Source of the DNA: Sinorhizobium sp. 8-89
GTDB lineage: Bacteria; Pseudomonadota; Alphaproteobacteria; Rhizobiales; Rhizobiaceae
Direction of reading: 5' to 3'
NCBI RefSeq assembly: GCF_030124325.1
Contig: NZ_JASKLR010000012.1
Span: forward strand, 62,001 to 126,000
Length of the DNA stretch: 64,000 nt
Program-made: the position numbers and the translations under genes
Part shown: piece after piece, positions 36,738-45,118 of the stretch
Layout: each line of letters starts with the position of its first letter
How positions within the stretch are numbered: the stretch's first letter is position 1
Notes under the pieces: model-generated
Seen by the model: only the letters and a program-made list of their open reading frames with translations
What the model was told of the DNA's origin: nothing
The model's database searches: none

Positions 36738-37742
36738 ATGCCGGCAATTGCACTCAAGGGAAGCGACGTCGAATGGAATTGTGCCGATGGCGACACGATC
36801 ATGCGCTCGGCGCTGCGCGCCGGGCTCGGCTTTCCCTATGAATGCAATGTCGGTGCCTGCGGCAATTGCCGTTTCGATCTTCTCGAGGGTGAGATCGAGG
36901 AACTGCGCTCCGATGCGCCGGGTCTCAGCGACCGCGATCGGGAGCGCGGCCGGCGCCTCGGTTGCCAGGCCCGGCCGCTGACGGACTGCGTCGTAAAGCT
37001 CCGGCTGATGGCGCAATATGAAAGCCGCTTCCCGCCGGTTCGGCAGGAGGCGGAACTGACCGAAGTGCGCGACATCACGCACGACATCCGCGAGTTTCGT
37101 TTCCGGCTGGATAAGCCGGCCCGCTTTCTCCCCGGCCAATATGCCTTGCTGGACCTTCCGGGGGTCGAAGGCAGCCGTGCCTATTCCATGGCCAATACGG
37201 AGAACGAGGCGGGCGAGTGGCACTTCCAGATCCGCCGCGTTCCGAACGGCGCGGCGACGGGCAAGCTGTTCGACGGTGTCGCCATCGGCGACCGCATCGG
37301 CATCGATGGTCCCTACGGCATGGCCTATCTGCGGACCGAGTCGGACCGCGACATCGTCTGTCTTGCCGGCGGTTCTGGCCTTTCGCCGATGATCTCGGTT
37401 ACCCGCGCCGCGGCTGTGTCGCCGCTCCTTGCCGGGCGTCGGGTCGACTTCGTTTATGGAGGGCGAACGGCGCGCGATATCTGCGGCAGGGACATGCTGG
37501 CCGAACTTCCCGGCTTCGGCTCGAATATCCACTATCATCCGGTCGTCTCGGGCGCGGACGACGATGACTGGGACGGTCATCGCGGCTTCGTGCACGAGCT
37601 TGCGGCAAAGCTTTTCTCCGATCGCCTTCCCGAATGCGAGGTCTATTTTGCCGGTCCTCCGCTGATGGGGCAGGCGATCCAGAAGATGCTGATTGACCTC
37701 GGCGTGCCGCCCGCCCAGGTTCATTTCGACCAGTTCTATTGA
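36738..37742 (+). CDS. Oxygenase reductase: plant-type 2Fe-2S plus FAD/NAD domains
   Basis: 334 aa. N-terminal plant-type [2Fe-2S] domain with C36-x4-C41-x2-C44 and C76; a central FAD domain with R-A-Y-S-M-A-N; and a C-terminal NAD domain with A-G-G-S-G-L-S-P-M. This order (ferredoxin-FAD-NAD) is that of BenC/XylZ-type reductases, not of phthalate dioxygenase reductase (FMN-NAD-ferredoxin). It very likely supplies electrons to the Rieske system at 33379-35205. ATG at 36738 with AGGGAG upstream. Confidence 0.93.
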   Translation: MPAIALKGSDVEWNCADGDTIMRSALRAGLGFPYECNVGACGNCRFDLLEGEIEELRSDAPGLSDRDRERGRRLGCQARPLTDCVVKLRLMAQYESRFPPVRQEAELTEVRDITHDIREFRFRLDKPARFLPGQYALLDLPGVEGSRAYSMANTENEAGEWHFQIRRVPNGAATGKLFDGVAIGDRIGIDGPYGMAYLRTESDRDIVCLAGGSGLSPMISVTRAAAVSPLLAGRRVDFVYGGRTARDICGRDMLAELPGFGSNIHYHPVVSGADDDDWDGHRGFVHELAAKLFSDRLPECEVYFAGPPLMGQAIQKMLIDLGVPPAQVHFDQFY

Positions 37743-37779
37743 CCGGTGAAAGGCTCGCATCAGAATGCTTGGACATGCA

Positions 37780-38730
37780 ATGAAGCTCCGCCAGCTTGCC
37801 TACTTCGTCAAAGTCGTCGAGGTGGGCAACATCACCCGGGCAGCCGAGCAGCTCAATCTCGCACAGACCGCGCTTGGTATCCAGATACGCAATCTCGAGA
37901 ACGCTCTGCAGATCCAGTTGCTCGATCGCCACTCGCGCGGCGTCAGCGCAACGCCCGCCGGCATGCTGCTTTACGAGCGCGCCATCGAAATTCTGCAACG
38001 GCTCGAGGAGACGCGCCGGGACCTGATCGCACTTGGCGGTGAGCGGCTGCGCATCAGATTCGGCGCGACGCCGAGCATTCTGAAGTTGATCGGGACTGAA
38101 CTGCTCGTTGCCGCCAATGCGCAGCTGCCCGGCATCGCGCTCCATGTCGTGGAGGAGCTGAGCTTCGTGCTTGCCGACGCGCTTGAGCGCGGCGAACTCG
38201 ATTATGTGCTTGCTTACGACATCGAGGAGAACGCGGGTATCCGGCGCGTCGCGCTGATGGAGGAGGATCTCCTCCATGTGTCGGCGCCGAACGGCGGGGA
38301 GCAGGGCAGCGATATTTCCTTCCGGCAGGCAGTCGCCGGCGATCTCGCCCTGGTCTCGAACCGCGACATCATCTGGCGGCGGGTGCATGAGACAGCGTCG
38401 CGTCTCTCCGTCGACGTCAAGATCACCTATCAGGTCCAATCCAACGAGGCGATCAAGGCGCTCGTTCTGCACGGCGTGGCGCAAAGCATCATGCCTTACG
38501 GGATCGTCGCGGAGGAGATCAAGACGGGCCAGATCATCGGGCGGCGCGTGGACCGGCCCGCTGTCAAGCGGACGCTGTTTCTCGCTCATCCTGCGCATCG
38601 AGGGGTTGCTGACGAAAAGCCTTTCCTCGCGTTCATCGACAAGATGGTCGACCGCCTGGTCGCCGAGGTCGGGCTTTACGCGCACCCGATCGATCGGCTG
38701 GTTCCCGCCGAGCAAGCGTATTCTCTTTGA
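37780..38730 (+). CDS. LysR family transcriptional regulator
   Basis: About 316 aa. HTH near residues 5-60 (Y-F-V-K-V-V-E-V-G-N-I-T-R-A-A-E-Q-L-N-L-A-Q-T-A) and a LysR effector domain. The pattern resembles Nac/CynR-like LTTRs. An ATG at 37765 is the alternative start. It follows the reductase by 37 bp and precedes a Pht5-like gene on the same strand, a likely target. Confidence 0.9.
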   Translation: MKLRQLAYFVKVVEVGNITRAAEQLNLAQTALGIQIRNLENALQIQLLDRHSRGVSATPAGMLLYERAIEILQRLEETRRDLIALGGERLRIRFGATPSILKLIGTELLVAANAQLPGIALHVVEELSFVLADALERGELDYVLAYDIEENAGIRRVALMEEDLLHVSAPNGGEQGSDISFRQAVAGDLALVSNRDIIWRRVHETASRLSVDVKITYQVQSNEAIKALVLHGVAQSIMPYGIVAEEIKTGQIIGRRVDRPAVKRTLFLAHPAHRGVADEKPFLAFIDKMVDRLVAEVGLYAHPIDRLVPAEQAYSL

Positions 38731-38855
38731 GCAAGCCAATAGGTTTTATCTTGGACATTTGACGGCGCGCATTCGATGATCGGCGCAAATTGGATGTGAA
38801 AAGGGCGGGAAACGGTGGAGGAGCCGTCCGGGATTTTCGCTTGTAAATCGCGGGC

Positions 38856-39905
38856 TTGCGCTCGGCCAACCCAAGCTTTCCTGTCCCCGGTATTGCTAGG
38901 GAGACTATTCTGACTTCGTCGCTTCGTTTGTCGTTCGGTTGCTGGAACTACGACCGGACACGTCCCCTCATGGACAGAACGGTCGCGCCCGATGGGATCG
39001 ATCTCGTCTATCTCAACATGCCCGTGGAAGAGACTTTCTTTCGCATGCTGCGGCATCGGGAATTCGACATCGCCGAGATGTCGCTTTCGTCCTACGTCAT
39101 GTCCTGCTTTGCCGAGACACGTCCTTTCGTGGCGATTCCAGTCTTTCCGTCCCGCTATTTCAGACATTCGTCGATCTACGTGAATGCCGCGGCCGGCATT
39201 CGGGAGCCGAAGGACCTGATCGGCAAACGCGTCGGGACGCCCGAGTATCAGATGACGGCCCCCGTCTGGATACGCGGCATCCTTTCCGACGAGTACGGCG
39301 TCAAGGTCGACGACGTCACCTACTATGCCGGCGGCGAGGAACAGCCGAACCGGCCGGAAAAGCTGCCGCTCGATCTGCCGAGCCACATCCGCGTCAACCG
39401 CATCGGCCCGACGCAGACGCTATCGGCCAGGCTGCGCGACGGCGAGATCGACGCGCTCTACACGGCTCGAAAACCTTCTTCCTACGAGGAATCGGCCGGC
39501 CGTGTCCGACGTCTGTTCGAGAACTTCGTCGAGATCGAGCGGAGCTATTTCAAGCGGACCGGCATCTTTCCGATCATGCACACGATCGTCATTCGGCGGG
39601 AGGTCTACGAGGCGCATCGCTGGATCGCACAATCGCTCTACAAGGCCTTTGCCGAAGCGCAGTCGCGCGTCTACCGCGAACTCGAAGAGACGGCGGCATT
39701 GAAGGTCATGTTGCCTTGGTTGAACGCCCACGTCGAGGAAGCGCGTCGACTGATGGGCGACGATTACTGGAGCTACGGTTTCAAGCAGAATCGGGAGACA
39801 CTCGAAACATTCCTCCGCTACTCCTACGAGCAGGGACTGTCGAAGAGGAAGCTTTGCGCGGAGGAAATCTTCGCGCCGGAGACGATGGAGAGCTTCGTCA
39901 TCTAG
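38856..39905 (+). CDS. Pht5-like 4,5-dihydroxyphthalate decarboxylase homologue 2
   Basis: About 331-349 aa. The family blocks are closest to consensus here: F-D-I-A-E-M-S-L-S-S-Y, A-I-P-V-F-P-S-R-Y-F-R-H-S-S-I-Y-V-N, G-I-R-E-P-K-D-L-I-G-K-R-V-G-T-P-E-Y and W-I-R-G-I-L-S-D-E-Y-G-V. The shown start is a TTG at 38856. However, the strongest ribosome site, AGGGAG (38898-38903), is placed for initiation at a CTG (38910), where homology also seems to begin. No signal peptide, so a cytoplasmic enzyme is more likely than a binding protein. Confidence 0.82.
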   Translation: MRSANPSFPVPGIARETILTSSLRLSFGCWNYDRTRPLMDRTVAPDGIDLVYLNMPVEETFFRMLRHREFDIAEMSLSSYVMSCFAETRPFVAIPVFPSRYFRHSSIYVNAAAGIREPKDLIGKRVGTPEYQMTAPVWIRGILSDEYGVKVDDVTYYAGGEEQPNRPEKLPLDLPSHIRVNRIGPTQTLSARLRDGEIDALYTARKPSSYEESAGRVRRLFENFVEIERSYFKRTGIFPIMHTIVIRREVYEAHRWIAQSLYKAFAEAQSRVYRELEETAALKVMLPWLNAHVEEARRLMGDDYWSYGFKQNRETLETFLRYSYEQGLSKRKLCAEEIFAPETMESFVI

Positions 39906-39991
39906 GAGCGAACCGACGCCTGTTTGGCAGAGCGGATCATATTGGATTAATTCAACCCGCATAAGCTGTTAGCAGAGGTTCTGAGAGGCAC

Positions 39992-40022
39992 GCCCTGCCA
40001 TGCGATCGCTGCATGGCAGGGC
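39992..40022 (+). terminator. Perfect hairpin after Pht5-like gene 2
   Basis: GCCCTGCCATGC (39992-40003) and GCATGGCAGGGC (40011-40022) form a perfect 12-bp stem with a 7-nt loop, followed by a T-rich stretch. It lies 87 bp after the Pht5-like stop and is probably its Rho-independent terminator, although the T run is interrupted. Confidence 0.7.
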
Positions 40023-40086
40023 TGTTTGCGTTGGTCTTTTTGTTGTTGCGTTGCGGTATTATATGCAACCGGTATGCAACGGAGAG

Positions 40087-40299
40087 ATGATTGAAATGAC
40101 AACGCTCGCAGCACGCCGGCCCGCTAACGCAGAATGGGTTCGCAGCATGTTCGGCGGGTTCATGGAGGGCATGAGCCTGGTCAGTGCCGCGCACGAGTGC
40201 GCAATGGCGACCAGAGAGCGACGCCGCCCGTCAGCCGCTGCCCTGCAGACGCTCGGCATCGACGAAGTCGCCTTCGGCCGCACTCTCAGGCGCCGCTAA
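40087..40299 (+). CDS. Small hypothetical protein
   Basis: 70 aa from ATG at 40087 (a second ATG at 40096 has CGGAGAG at a better distance). The sequence has W-V-R-S-M-F-G-G-F-M-E-G-M-S-L-V and a basic C-terminus F-G-R-T-L-R-R-R. No membrane segment or known motif. A good terminator follows (40393-40424), which supports a real transcription unit. Function unknown. Confidence 0.5.
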   Translation: MIEMTTLAARRPANAEWVRSMFGGFMEGMSLVSAAHECAMATRERRRPSAAALQTLGIDEVAFGRTLRRR

Positions 40300-40392
40300 C
40301 GCGATCAGCAGCGAAGCGCACAGCCCCGCACAGTGGCCCGCTCGGTGGGAAGTGATCTCCTGCGACAGCCGCATTGTTTCTAAGACAGCATG

Positions 40393-40424
40393 AACGGGCC
40401 GCTCGCTGGAGCCGCCCGTTTTTT
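40393..40424 (+). terminator. Rho-independent terminator
   Basis: AACGGGC (40393-40399) pairs with GCCCGTT (40414-40420), with extra GC pairs inside, and runs directly into TTTTTT. The U-tract is on the plus strand, so it ends transcription of the small upstream gene. Confidence 0.75.
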
Positions 40425-40466
40425 GTTTCTTGCGTGGATAGCTTCGCTGCCTCGCAGGAGCCGTGC

Positions 40467-41063
40467 TTACAGAACGCCGGTCATGATGCCCAGGCCGGCG
40501 AGTGCCATGGCACCTCCGCCGAGTTGCGTCGCGACATGGGACTTGGCGCCAAAACGTCCAAGGGCAAGGCCCAATCCGATGCCGACGAGATGCAGCAATG
40601 CCGTTGCAGCCATGAAGCCGAATGCATACTGAACGCCCGATGCATCCATCGGCATCTCGGCGCCGTGGGCGTAGCCGTGGAAGACGGCGAAGAGGCTGAC
40701 GACACCCATTGCCGCGGCAGTCGACGGGCTCCAGCGAAGCGCGACTGCCAGACCGAGCACGATCACCGATGCCGCGATGCCGGTCTCGACAAACGGCACG
40801 GCAATGCCCTCAGTCCCCAGAGTACCGCCCGCGGCCATCATCAGCACGAAGCTCGCCGGAACGAGCCAGAGGGCGCGTCCACCGAGAGTGGAGGCGAATG
40901 TGCCGACGGCGACCATGGCGAGGAGATGGTCCAGGCCGCCGACCGGGTGCATGAAGCCGTGCGCCAGGCCGCCTGCCGGGCCGACGCCGGTATGGGCATG
41001 CGCGATGGCCGGGAGGGTTGCAGCGGCCAATGCCAGCAGACCACTTTTGATTGCTGCTCTCAT
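40467..41063 (-). CDS. HupE/UreJ family metal permease
   Basis: 198 aa. Signal-like N-terminus (about 1-22, A-I-A-H-A), then a His-rich stretch H-T-G-V-G...H-G-F-M-H-P-V-G-G-L-D-H-L-L-A-M and about six membrane segments, with a further F-H-G-Y-A-H-G-A-E-M. HupE/UreJ proteins are secondary nickel or cobalt importers linked to hydrogenase or urease. Neither of those enzymes is in the window. AAGGGAAC precedes the ATG. It diverges from a LysR gene. Confidence 0.9.
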   Translation of the reverse strand: MRAAIKSGLLALAAATLPAIAHAHTGVGPAGGLAHGFMHPVGGLDHLLAMVAVGTFASTLGGRALWLVPASFVLMMAAGGTLGTEGIAVPFVETGIAASVIVLGLAVALRWSPSTAAAMGVVSLFAVFHGYAHGAEMPMDASGVQYAFGFMAATALLHLVGIGLGLALGRFGAKSHVATQLGGGAMALAGLGIMTGVL

Positions 41064-41229
41064 CTTTCAGTTCCCTTGATGTTGCGAACGATTCTGCAGA
41101 TGCCAACCGCTCGGTACCTGTGCGGATCTCATTGGGGGGCGAACCTGCTATGTTGAAAATCAACCATCTCACCACGAAAGTAAATTTTAATCTCTTTACG
41201 TGCGCATTAAGTTTTTTTATGCTTCGCGA

Positions 41230-42165
41230 ATGAAAAATATCACGTTTCGGCAGTTGAAGTCGATACGCGCGATCGAGGCACACGGTAAGGTCGTCGGCGC
41301 CGCGAAAGCACTCGGATTAACCGCGCCGGCCGTTACCTTGCAGTTGAAGCAGATCGAGGCTGAAGCCGGCGTCCAGCTCTTCGAGCGCATGGCCCACGGA
41401 ATGTTTCCGACGGAAGCCGGACACGCGGTCCTGGCTGCCGCGCGCGATATCGAGGAGCGCCTTTCACTGCTGGAAACCGAGCTCAACGCCTTCAAGGGCG
41501 TGAAGCGCGGGCACATTGCCGTTGGCGCGGTTTCGACGGTCAAGTACTTCGCAAAACCGATGGTCGCGGCCTTTTCGAGTGCATATCCCGACATCGACCT
41601 CGAACTTTTTGTCGACCGCCGCGCCGAAACGGTGGAGCGTTTGAAGAACAGAACGATCGACATCGCGCTGCTTGGGCGCCCGCCGCGAGAATTCTCGGTG
41701 CGCGCGGCGATATTCGGAGAGCATTCGCTGGTCGTCGTCAGCGCGCCCAATCATCCGCTTGCCGGGCGGCAGGGCATTTCCAAGGCGGAAATCGCGCGCG
41801 AGCATTTTTTCCTTCGCAGCCCCGACTCCGGGACGCGCATCTTCTTCGACCGTTTCATGAGCGAGATTCCGGGAAGGGTCGATGGCCCTAATACGGAAAT
41901 GGAATCGATCGAGGACATCAAGCGCGCGGTGATGGCAGATACCAGCGTCGCCTTTCTCGCCGCCCACAGCGTCGCCGCGGAGGTCCAGGCGGGCGAACTG
42001 ACGATCCTCGATGTCGTCGGCCTGCCGATCCGCCGGCAATGGTTTGCCGTCAGCCGGACAGATCGCGCGATGACCCCGGTCATTGCCGCCTTCGAGGACT
42101 TCCTCGCGACCCAGGGGAAGGAATTCCTGCCAGACCTCGTGGCCGCAGAGGATGCGGCCCCCTGA
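41230..42165 (+). CDS. LysR family transcriptional regulator (CbbR-like)
   Basis: 311 aa. HTH in the first 65 residues (A-I-E-A-H-G-K-V-V-G-A-A-K-A-L-G-L-T-A-P-A-V-T-L-Q) and a LysR effector domain resembling CbbR-like members. ATG at 41230. The 166-bp gap shared with the divergent hupE gene is AT-rich and contains TTAAT-N14-ATTAA, a possible LTTR box. It may regulate hupE, itself, or the catabolic genes. Confidence 0.9.
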   Translation: MKNITFRQLKSIRAIEAHGKVVGAAKALGLTAPAVTLQLKQIEAEAGVQLFERMAHGMFPTEAGHAVLAAARDIEERLSLLETELNAFKGVKRGHIAVGAVSTVKYFAKPMVAAFSSAYPDIDLELFVDRRAETVERLKNRTIDIALLGRPPREFSVRAAIFGEHSLVVVSAPNHPLAGRQGISKAEIAREHFFLRSPDSGTRIFFDRFMSEIPGRVDGPNTEMESIEDIKRAVMADTSVAFLAAHSVAAEVQAGELTILDVVGLPIRRQWFAVSRTDRAMTPVIAAFEDFLATQGKEFLPDLVAAEDAAP

Positions 42166-42193
42166 TTCTCGGGAGCCGCTTTGTCACTTCTTG

Positions 42194-43060
42194 TCAGCCG
42201 TTACGCGACGCTTCCGCCTGGCGGAGGAAGTCGATCACACGCGCGTTGGTGGCGGCGGATGTTTGCTCCGAGACGGGAACGTCCCAATACTGCGATCCGG
42301 GGATGCATTCCTGGAGGTATCGCGCGGCCGATGTCGCGTGGGAGGCGTCGGCCCCCGGAATGATCAGCGTCGGGATGTTCAGGCGCAACAGGTCCTCCGG
42401 TTCGGCGCCGGGCGAGGTATCCCTGTCGAGCAACGTTCTCGGCATGCCCGCGAGGATCGCCTTGTAGTGATCGACGTTCTGCCGGACATAGCGCTCCGCG
42501 AACTCCGGATCGTGCCTGAGAACCGAGATCCACGGGCCGCCGCGGGGATCGGCACCAAAAGCCTTGTTGCTCTCTTTCGCCAGTGCGACGACCGCCTCCA
42601 GGCCATTCTGATGGACGAAAGCCAGATGCTCGGCGAAGCGCTGGTGGCCCGCGATGCGGTAGCGCGCGCCGCCGACCGGCCAGAAAAGCACCATGCCGAG
42701 GACGGATTCGGGCAGCTCGGCCGCAAAGGCGGCGACGACGCTGCAGCCCATGCAGCCGCCCATCAGATAGGCCTTGTCGATGCCGAGATGGTCGAGAAGA
42801 CCCTTGCCCTGCCTGATGTAATCCGACCAGGTGACCCGCTCGACGCGGCCGCCGGACTTGCCAGTCTCGCGCCGGTCGAAGGTGATGCAGGTAAAGTGCT
42901 CAGGCAATTGTTCCAGGAACCGGATCTCGGCATAGATGCCCTGCGTCCGCCATTTCTCGATGGTCGCATCGAAGCCGCCGGGCGAGTACATGAGCAGCGG
43001 CGGTCCCGAACCAAGTACCTCGTAGCGTGTCGCGATGCCGTCGATCGTTGTTAGTGCCAT
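42194..43060 (-). CDS. Alpha/beta hydrolase with cysteine nucleophile
   Basis: 288 aa. The fold is shown by G-S-G-P-P-L-L-M-Y-S-P-G-G, F-D-R-R-E-T-G-K-S-G-G and the acid strand L-I-I-P-G-A-D. The nucleophile elbow reads G-G-C-M-G (Cys103) instead of G-x-S-x-G, as in dienelactone hydrolases. GGAGG is upstream of the ATG. It follows the RraA-type aldolase gene, separated by a RIME repeat, so it may hydrolyse a lactone, enol-lactone or C-C bond of an aromatic breakdown product (inference). Confidence 0.85.
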   Translation of the reverse strand: MALTTIDGIATRYEVLGSGPPLLMYSPGGFDATIEKWRTQGIYAEIRFLEQLPEHFTCITFDRRETGKSGGRVERVTWSDYIRQGKGLLDHLGIDKAYLMGGCMGCSVVAAFAAELPESVLGMVLFWPVGGARYRIAGHQRFAEHLAFVHQNGLEAVVALAKESNKAFGADPRGGPWISVLRHDPEFAERYVRQNVDHYKAILAGMPRTLLDRDTSPGAEPEDLLRLNIPTLIIPGADASHATSAARYLQECIPGSQYWDVPVSEQTSAATNARVIDFLRQAEASRNG

Positions 43061-43150
43061 ATTCAATCCTCCTCGAAACGGCGCATCATTCTTTACAAAG
43101 CCGCTTGGCATATGCGCGCCTCCGGAACGTGTCGCGCCCGGCAGGGCGCA

Positions 43151-43254
43151 CCTGGTCACTGATTTGGATCGGATCGACCCAAATCAGTGATCGTTTCTGA
43201 CAGGTCAGAGCGAGATGCGACGGGAAAACCGCTCACAGCTATCCCCCCGCTCTA
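43151..43254. repeat. RIME-like rhizobial mosaic intergenic element, copy 1
   Basis: Two palindromic parts: CACTGATTTGG (43157-43167) with CCAAATCAGTG (43179-43189), and AGAGCG (43207-43212) with CGCTCT near 43248-43253. The linking parts GACCCAAA, AGAGCG-GATGCG and GGAAAACCG also occur in the element at 52740-52857. This matches the layout of RIME elements known from Rhizobiaceae. Its end overlaps the TAG stop of the RraA-type gene. Confidence 0.75.
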
Positions 43255-43929
43255 GACCCCGCCGCAGCCGAGTTTCTTCAGGCTTTCGTCCACCCAGAGC
43301 TTCGGGTCGAGCTTGCCGACGAGCGTGTTGGCAAGCGTCTTCGCCTCTGCCTCGTTCTTGGCCTTCGCCGTGGCGTAGACGTCCTCGACCTGGTCGAACG
43401 GTACGCAGACGAGGCCGTCTTCATCGCCGAGCATGAGATCGCCCGGCTCGATGATCATTCCGCCAAGGGAAATTGGAACGTTGATCTCGCCTGGTCCGTC
43501 CTTGTAAGGGCCACGATGGGTGATGCCGGCGGCGAAGACCGGGAAGGTATTGGCCTTGATCCAGCCGTAGTCCCTGACGGCACCATTGAGCACGACGCCG
43601 GTGACGCCGATCGCCCTTGCATGAGAGAGCATGAGCTCGCCGACGAGGGCGTTGGTTAGATCCCCGCCAGCGTCGACCACGATGACGTCGCCGGGGCCGG
43701 CCATCAGCAGCGCCTTGTGGATCATCAGATTGTCGCCAGGCCGCGTCTTCACCGTGAAGGCCGCGCCGGCGAGCACGCCGGAAGCGTGAAGCGGCCTGAG
43801 GGCTGCCCCGCCAGCCGTCATGCGGGACATGACGTCGCTGACGTTCGCGACCGGCAGGTCACGAAATTTTTCGATCATCGCCGTGCCGACGCGCTGCCGC
43901 CGGTCGAGGACCCTGAATCCAAGTGTCAT
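43252..43929 (-). CDS. RraA-fold aldolase (HMG/CHA aldolase, LigK-like)
   Basis: 225 aa. The RraA/HMG-CHA aldolase marks are visible: N-V-S-D-V-M near residue 29, the K-T-R-P-G-D-N stretch, V-V-D-A-G-G, and the catalytic block L-N-G-A-V-R-D-Y (Arg and Asp). Class II pyruvate aldolases of this type split 4-carboxy-4-hydroxy-2-oxoadipate to pyruvate and oxaloacetate in the protocatechuate 4,5-cleavage and gallate pathways. The nearby LigJ-like hydratase makes exactly this substrate, which supports the role. Confidence 0.85.
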   Translation of the reverse strand: MTLGFRVLDRRQRVGTAMIEKFRDLPVANVSDVMSRMTAGGAALRPLHASGVLAGAAFTVKTRPGDNLMIHKALLMAGPGDVIVVDAGGDLTNALVGELMLSHARAIGVTGVVLNGAVRDYGWIKANTFPVFAAGITHRGPYKDGPGEINVPISLGGMIIEPGDLMLGDEDGLVCVPFDQVEDVYATAKAKNEAEAKTLANTLVGKLDPKLWVDESLKKLGCGGV

Positions 43930-43956
43930 CTGCCTGTTCCTCTTGATCGCTACGGC

Positions 43957-45066
43957 TCACATCCACGGCATCAATGATGCGTGGATGACATCCGGTACGC
44001 CCTGGCCACCGACCGACTTGATCGCCAGGTCTGCGTCCTTGAGGCCGAAGCGGTGCGTGGTGATCTTTTCGAGCGGGAAGCGGTTCGATGCGATCTGTTC
44101 AAGCGCCAGCTCGCAGGCGAGATAGCTGTGACCGCGCGCACTCTTGATGGTGATCGCCTTCGTCGTCACCTTCTCGAGCGGGAAGTTCGGGAACTCCTTC
44201 ATCTCGCCCTGAACGAGTATCGTCCCGGCCTTTCGCTTCAGCGCCTCGACGCCGAGCAGGATCGGAATCGTGCCGGCGCCAGCCGTGCAGTCGAGAGAGA
44301 TGTCGACACCCCTGCCGCCGGTAATCTCCATGATGCGTGCAAGCGGATCCTCCTGCTGCACGTCGATGACGTAGTCGGCGCCAAGGGTCTTCGCGACCTC
44401 GAGGCGGGCCGCGTCCTTCGAGGTTCCGGTGACAATGATCAGCGATGCGCCCGCCTGCTTGCAGACGACCGTCTGCGACAGGCCCTGCTGGCCCGGCCCC
44501 TGGATAAGTACTGTGGAGTTATAGCCGACGCCGGCATCGAAGAGCGACCATTCAACCCCATTCGCCATTGGCGTGACAAGGCCCGCGAGTTCCGGCGTTA
44601 CGCCCTTGGGCACCCGGTGGACGACGGCGTTCCAGGGGAGATAGACATATTGCGCGAAACCGCCCCAAAGGTGCGGCGCGCGTTCGGCCGAGGTGTAGCC
44701 GTAACGAATGCCATCTGGATTGTTGCGCCAGTCGGTGTTCTCGCAATGGCGATATTGTCCCTGATGACACCATTGGCACTTACCGCACATGACATAGTGC
44801 TCGACGAAGACGAGGTCGCCTTCCTTGAAGCCCTTGCGACGCGTGAATTCGCGGCCCGCTTTGGCGATGTACCCGATGTTCTCGTGCCCCATGATCGTCG
44901 GCGCGTTCGTCGGCGGGCTCTTGAAGAGTTTGACGTCCGTGCCGCAGATGCCGGCGACCTCCATCTTGAGGAGGGCTGCATCCTCCGGAACGTCCGGCAT
45001 AGGGAATTCGCGGATTTCCATCTTGCTCGGACCGGTGCGGACCGCCGCGAGGACCTGTTCTGGCAT
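43957..45066 (-). CDS. Zinc-dependent alcohol dehydrogenase (MDR family)
   Basis: About 369 aa. Catalytic Zn ligands in G-I-C-G-T-D (Cys) and G-H-E-N (His-Glu); structural Zn cysteines in M-C-G-K-C-Q-W-C-H-Q-G-Q-Y-R-H-C; nucleotide-binding G-P-G-Q-Q-G-L, a variant of G-x-G-x-x-G. ATG at 45066 with AAGGAA upstream; a GTG at 45072 is also in frame. It heads the adh-rraA-hydrolase operon. It could oxidise a dihydrodiol or a semialdehyde in the pathway, but the substrate is not identifiable. Confidence 0.9.
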   Translation of the reverse strand: MPEQVLAAVRTGPSKMEIREFPMPDVPEDAALLKMEVAGICGTDVKLFKSPPTNAPTIMGHENIGYIAKAGREFTRRKGFKEGDLVFVEHYVMCGKCQWCHQGQYRHCENTDWRNNPDGIRYGYTSAERAPHLWGGFAQYVYLPWNAVVHRVPKGVTPELAGLVTPMANGVEWSLFDAGVGYNSTVLIQGPGQQGLSQTVVCKQAGASLIIVTGTSKDAARLEVAKTLGADYVIDVQQEDPLARIMEITGGRGVDISLDCTAGAGTIPILLGVEALKRKAGTILVQGEMKEFPNFPLEKVTTKAITIKSARGHSYLACELALEQIASNRFPLEKITTHRFGLKDADLAIKSVGGQGVPDVIHASLMPWM

Positions 45067-45078
45067 GTTCACTTTCCT

Positions 45079-45118
45079 TTCGAATGCCGCGTGGCCGTTC
45101 GCATGCGCGGCATGCGAA
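45079..45118. promoter_or_regulatory. Long dyad adjoining the adh ribosome site
   Basis: TTCGAATGCCGCG (45079-45091) and CGCGGCATGCGAA (45106-45118) are inverted arms matching in 12 of 13 positions, spacer 14 nt. In the adh transcript the hairpin would end next to the AAGGAA ribosome site, so it could act as an operator or as a leader that controls translation. Confidence 0.45.

Noticed and set aside
38856..39905. Periplasmic binding protein of an ABC importer
   Set aside because: The fold is shared with such proteins, but there is no signal peptide and no permease or ATPase gene nearby; Pht5-type enzyme is preferred.
39906..40086. tRNA-like or attachment site near the 12-bp hairpin
   Set aside because: The perfect stem does not fit a cloverleaf, and no integrase or flanking direct repeats were seen; a terminator explains it.
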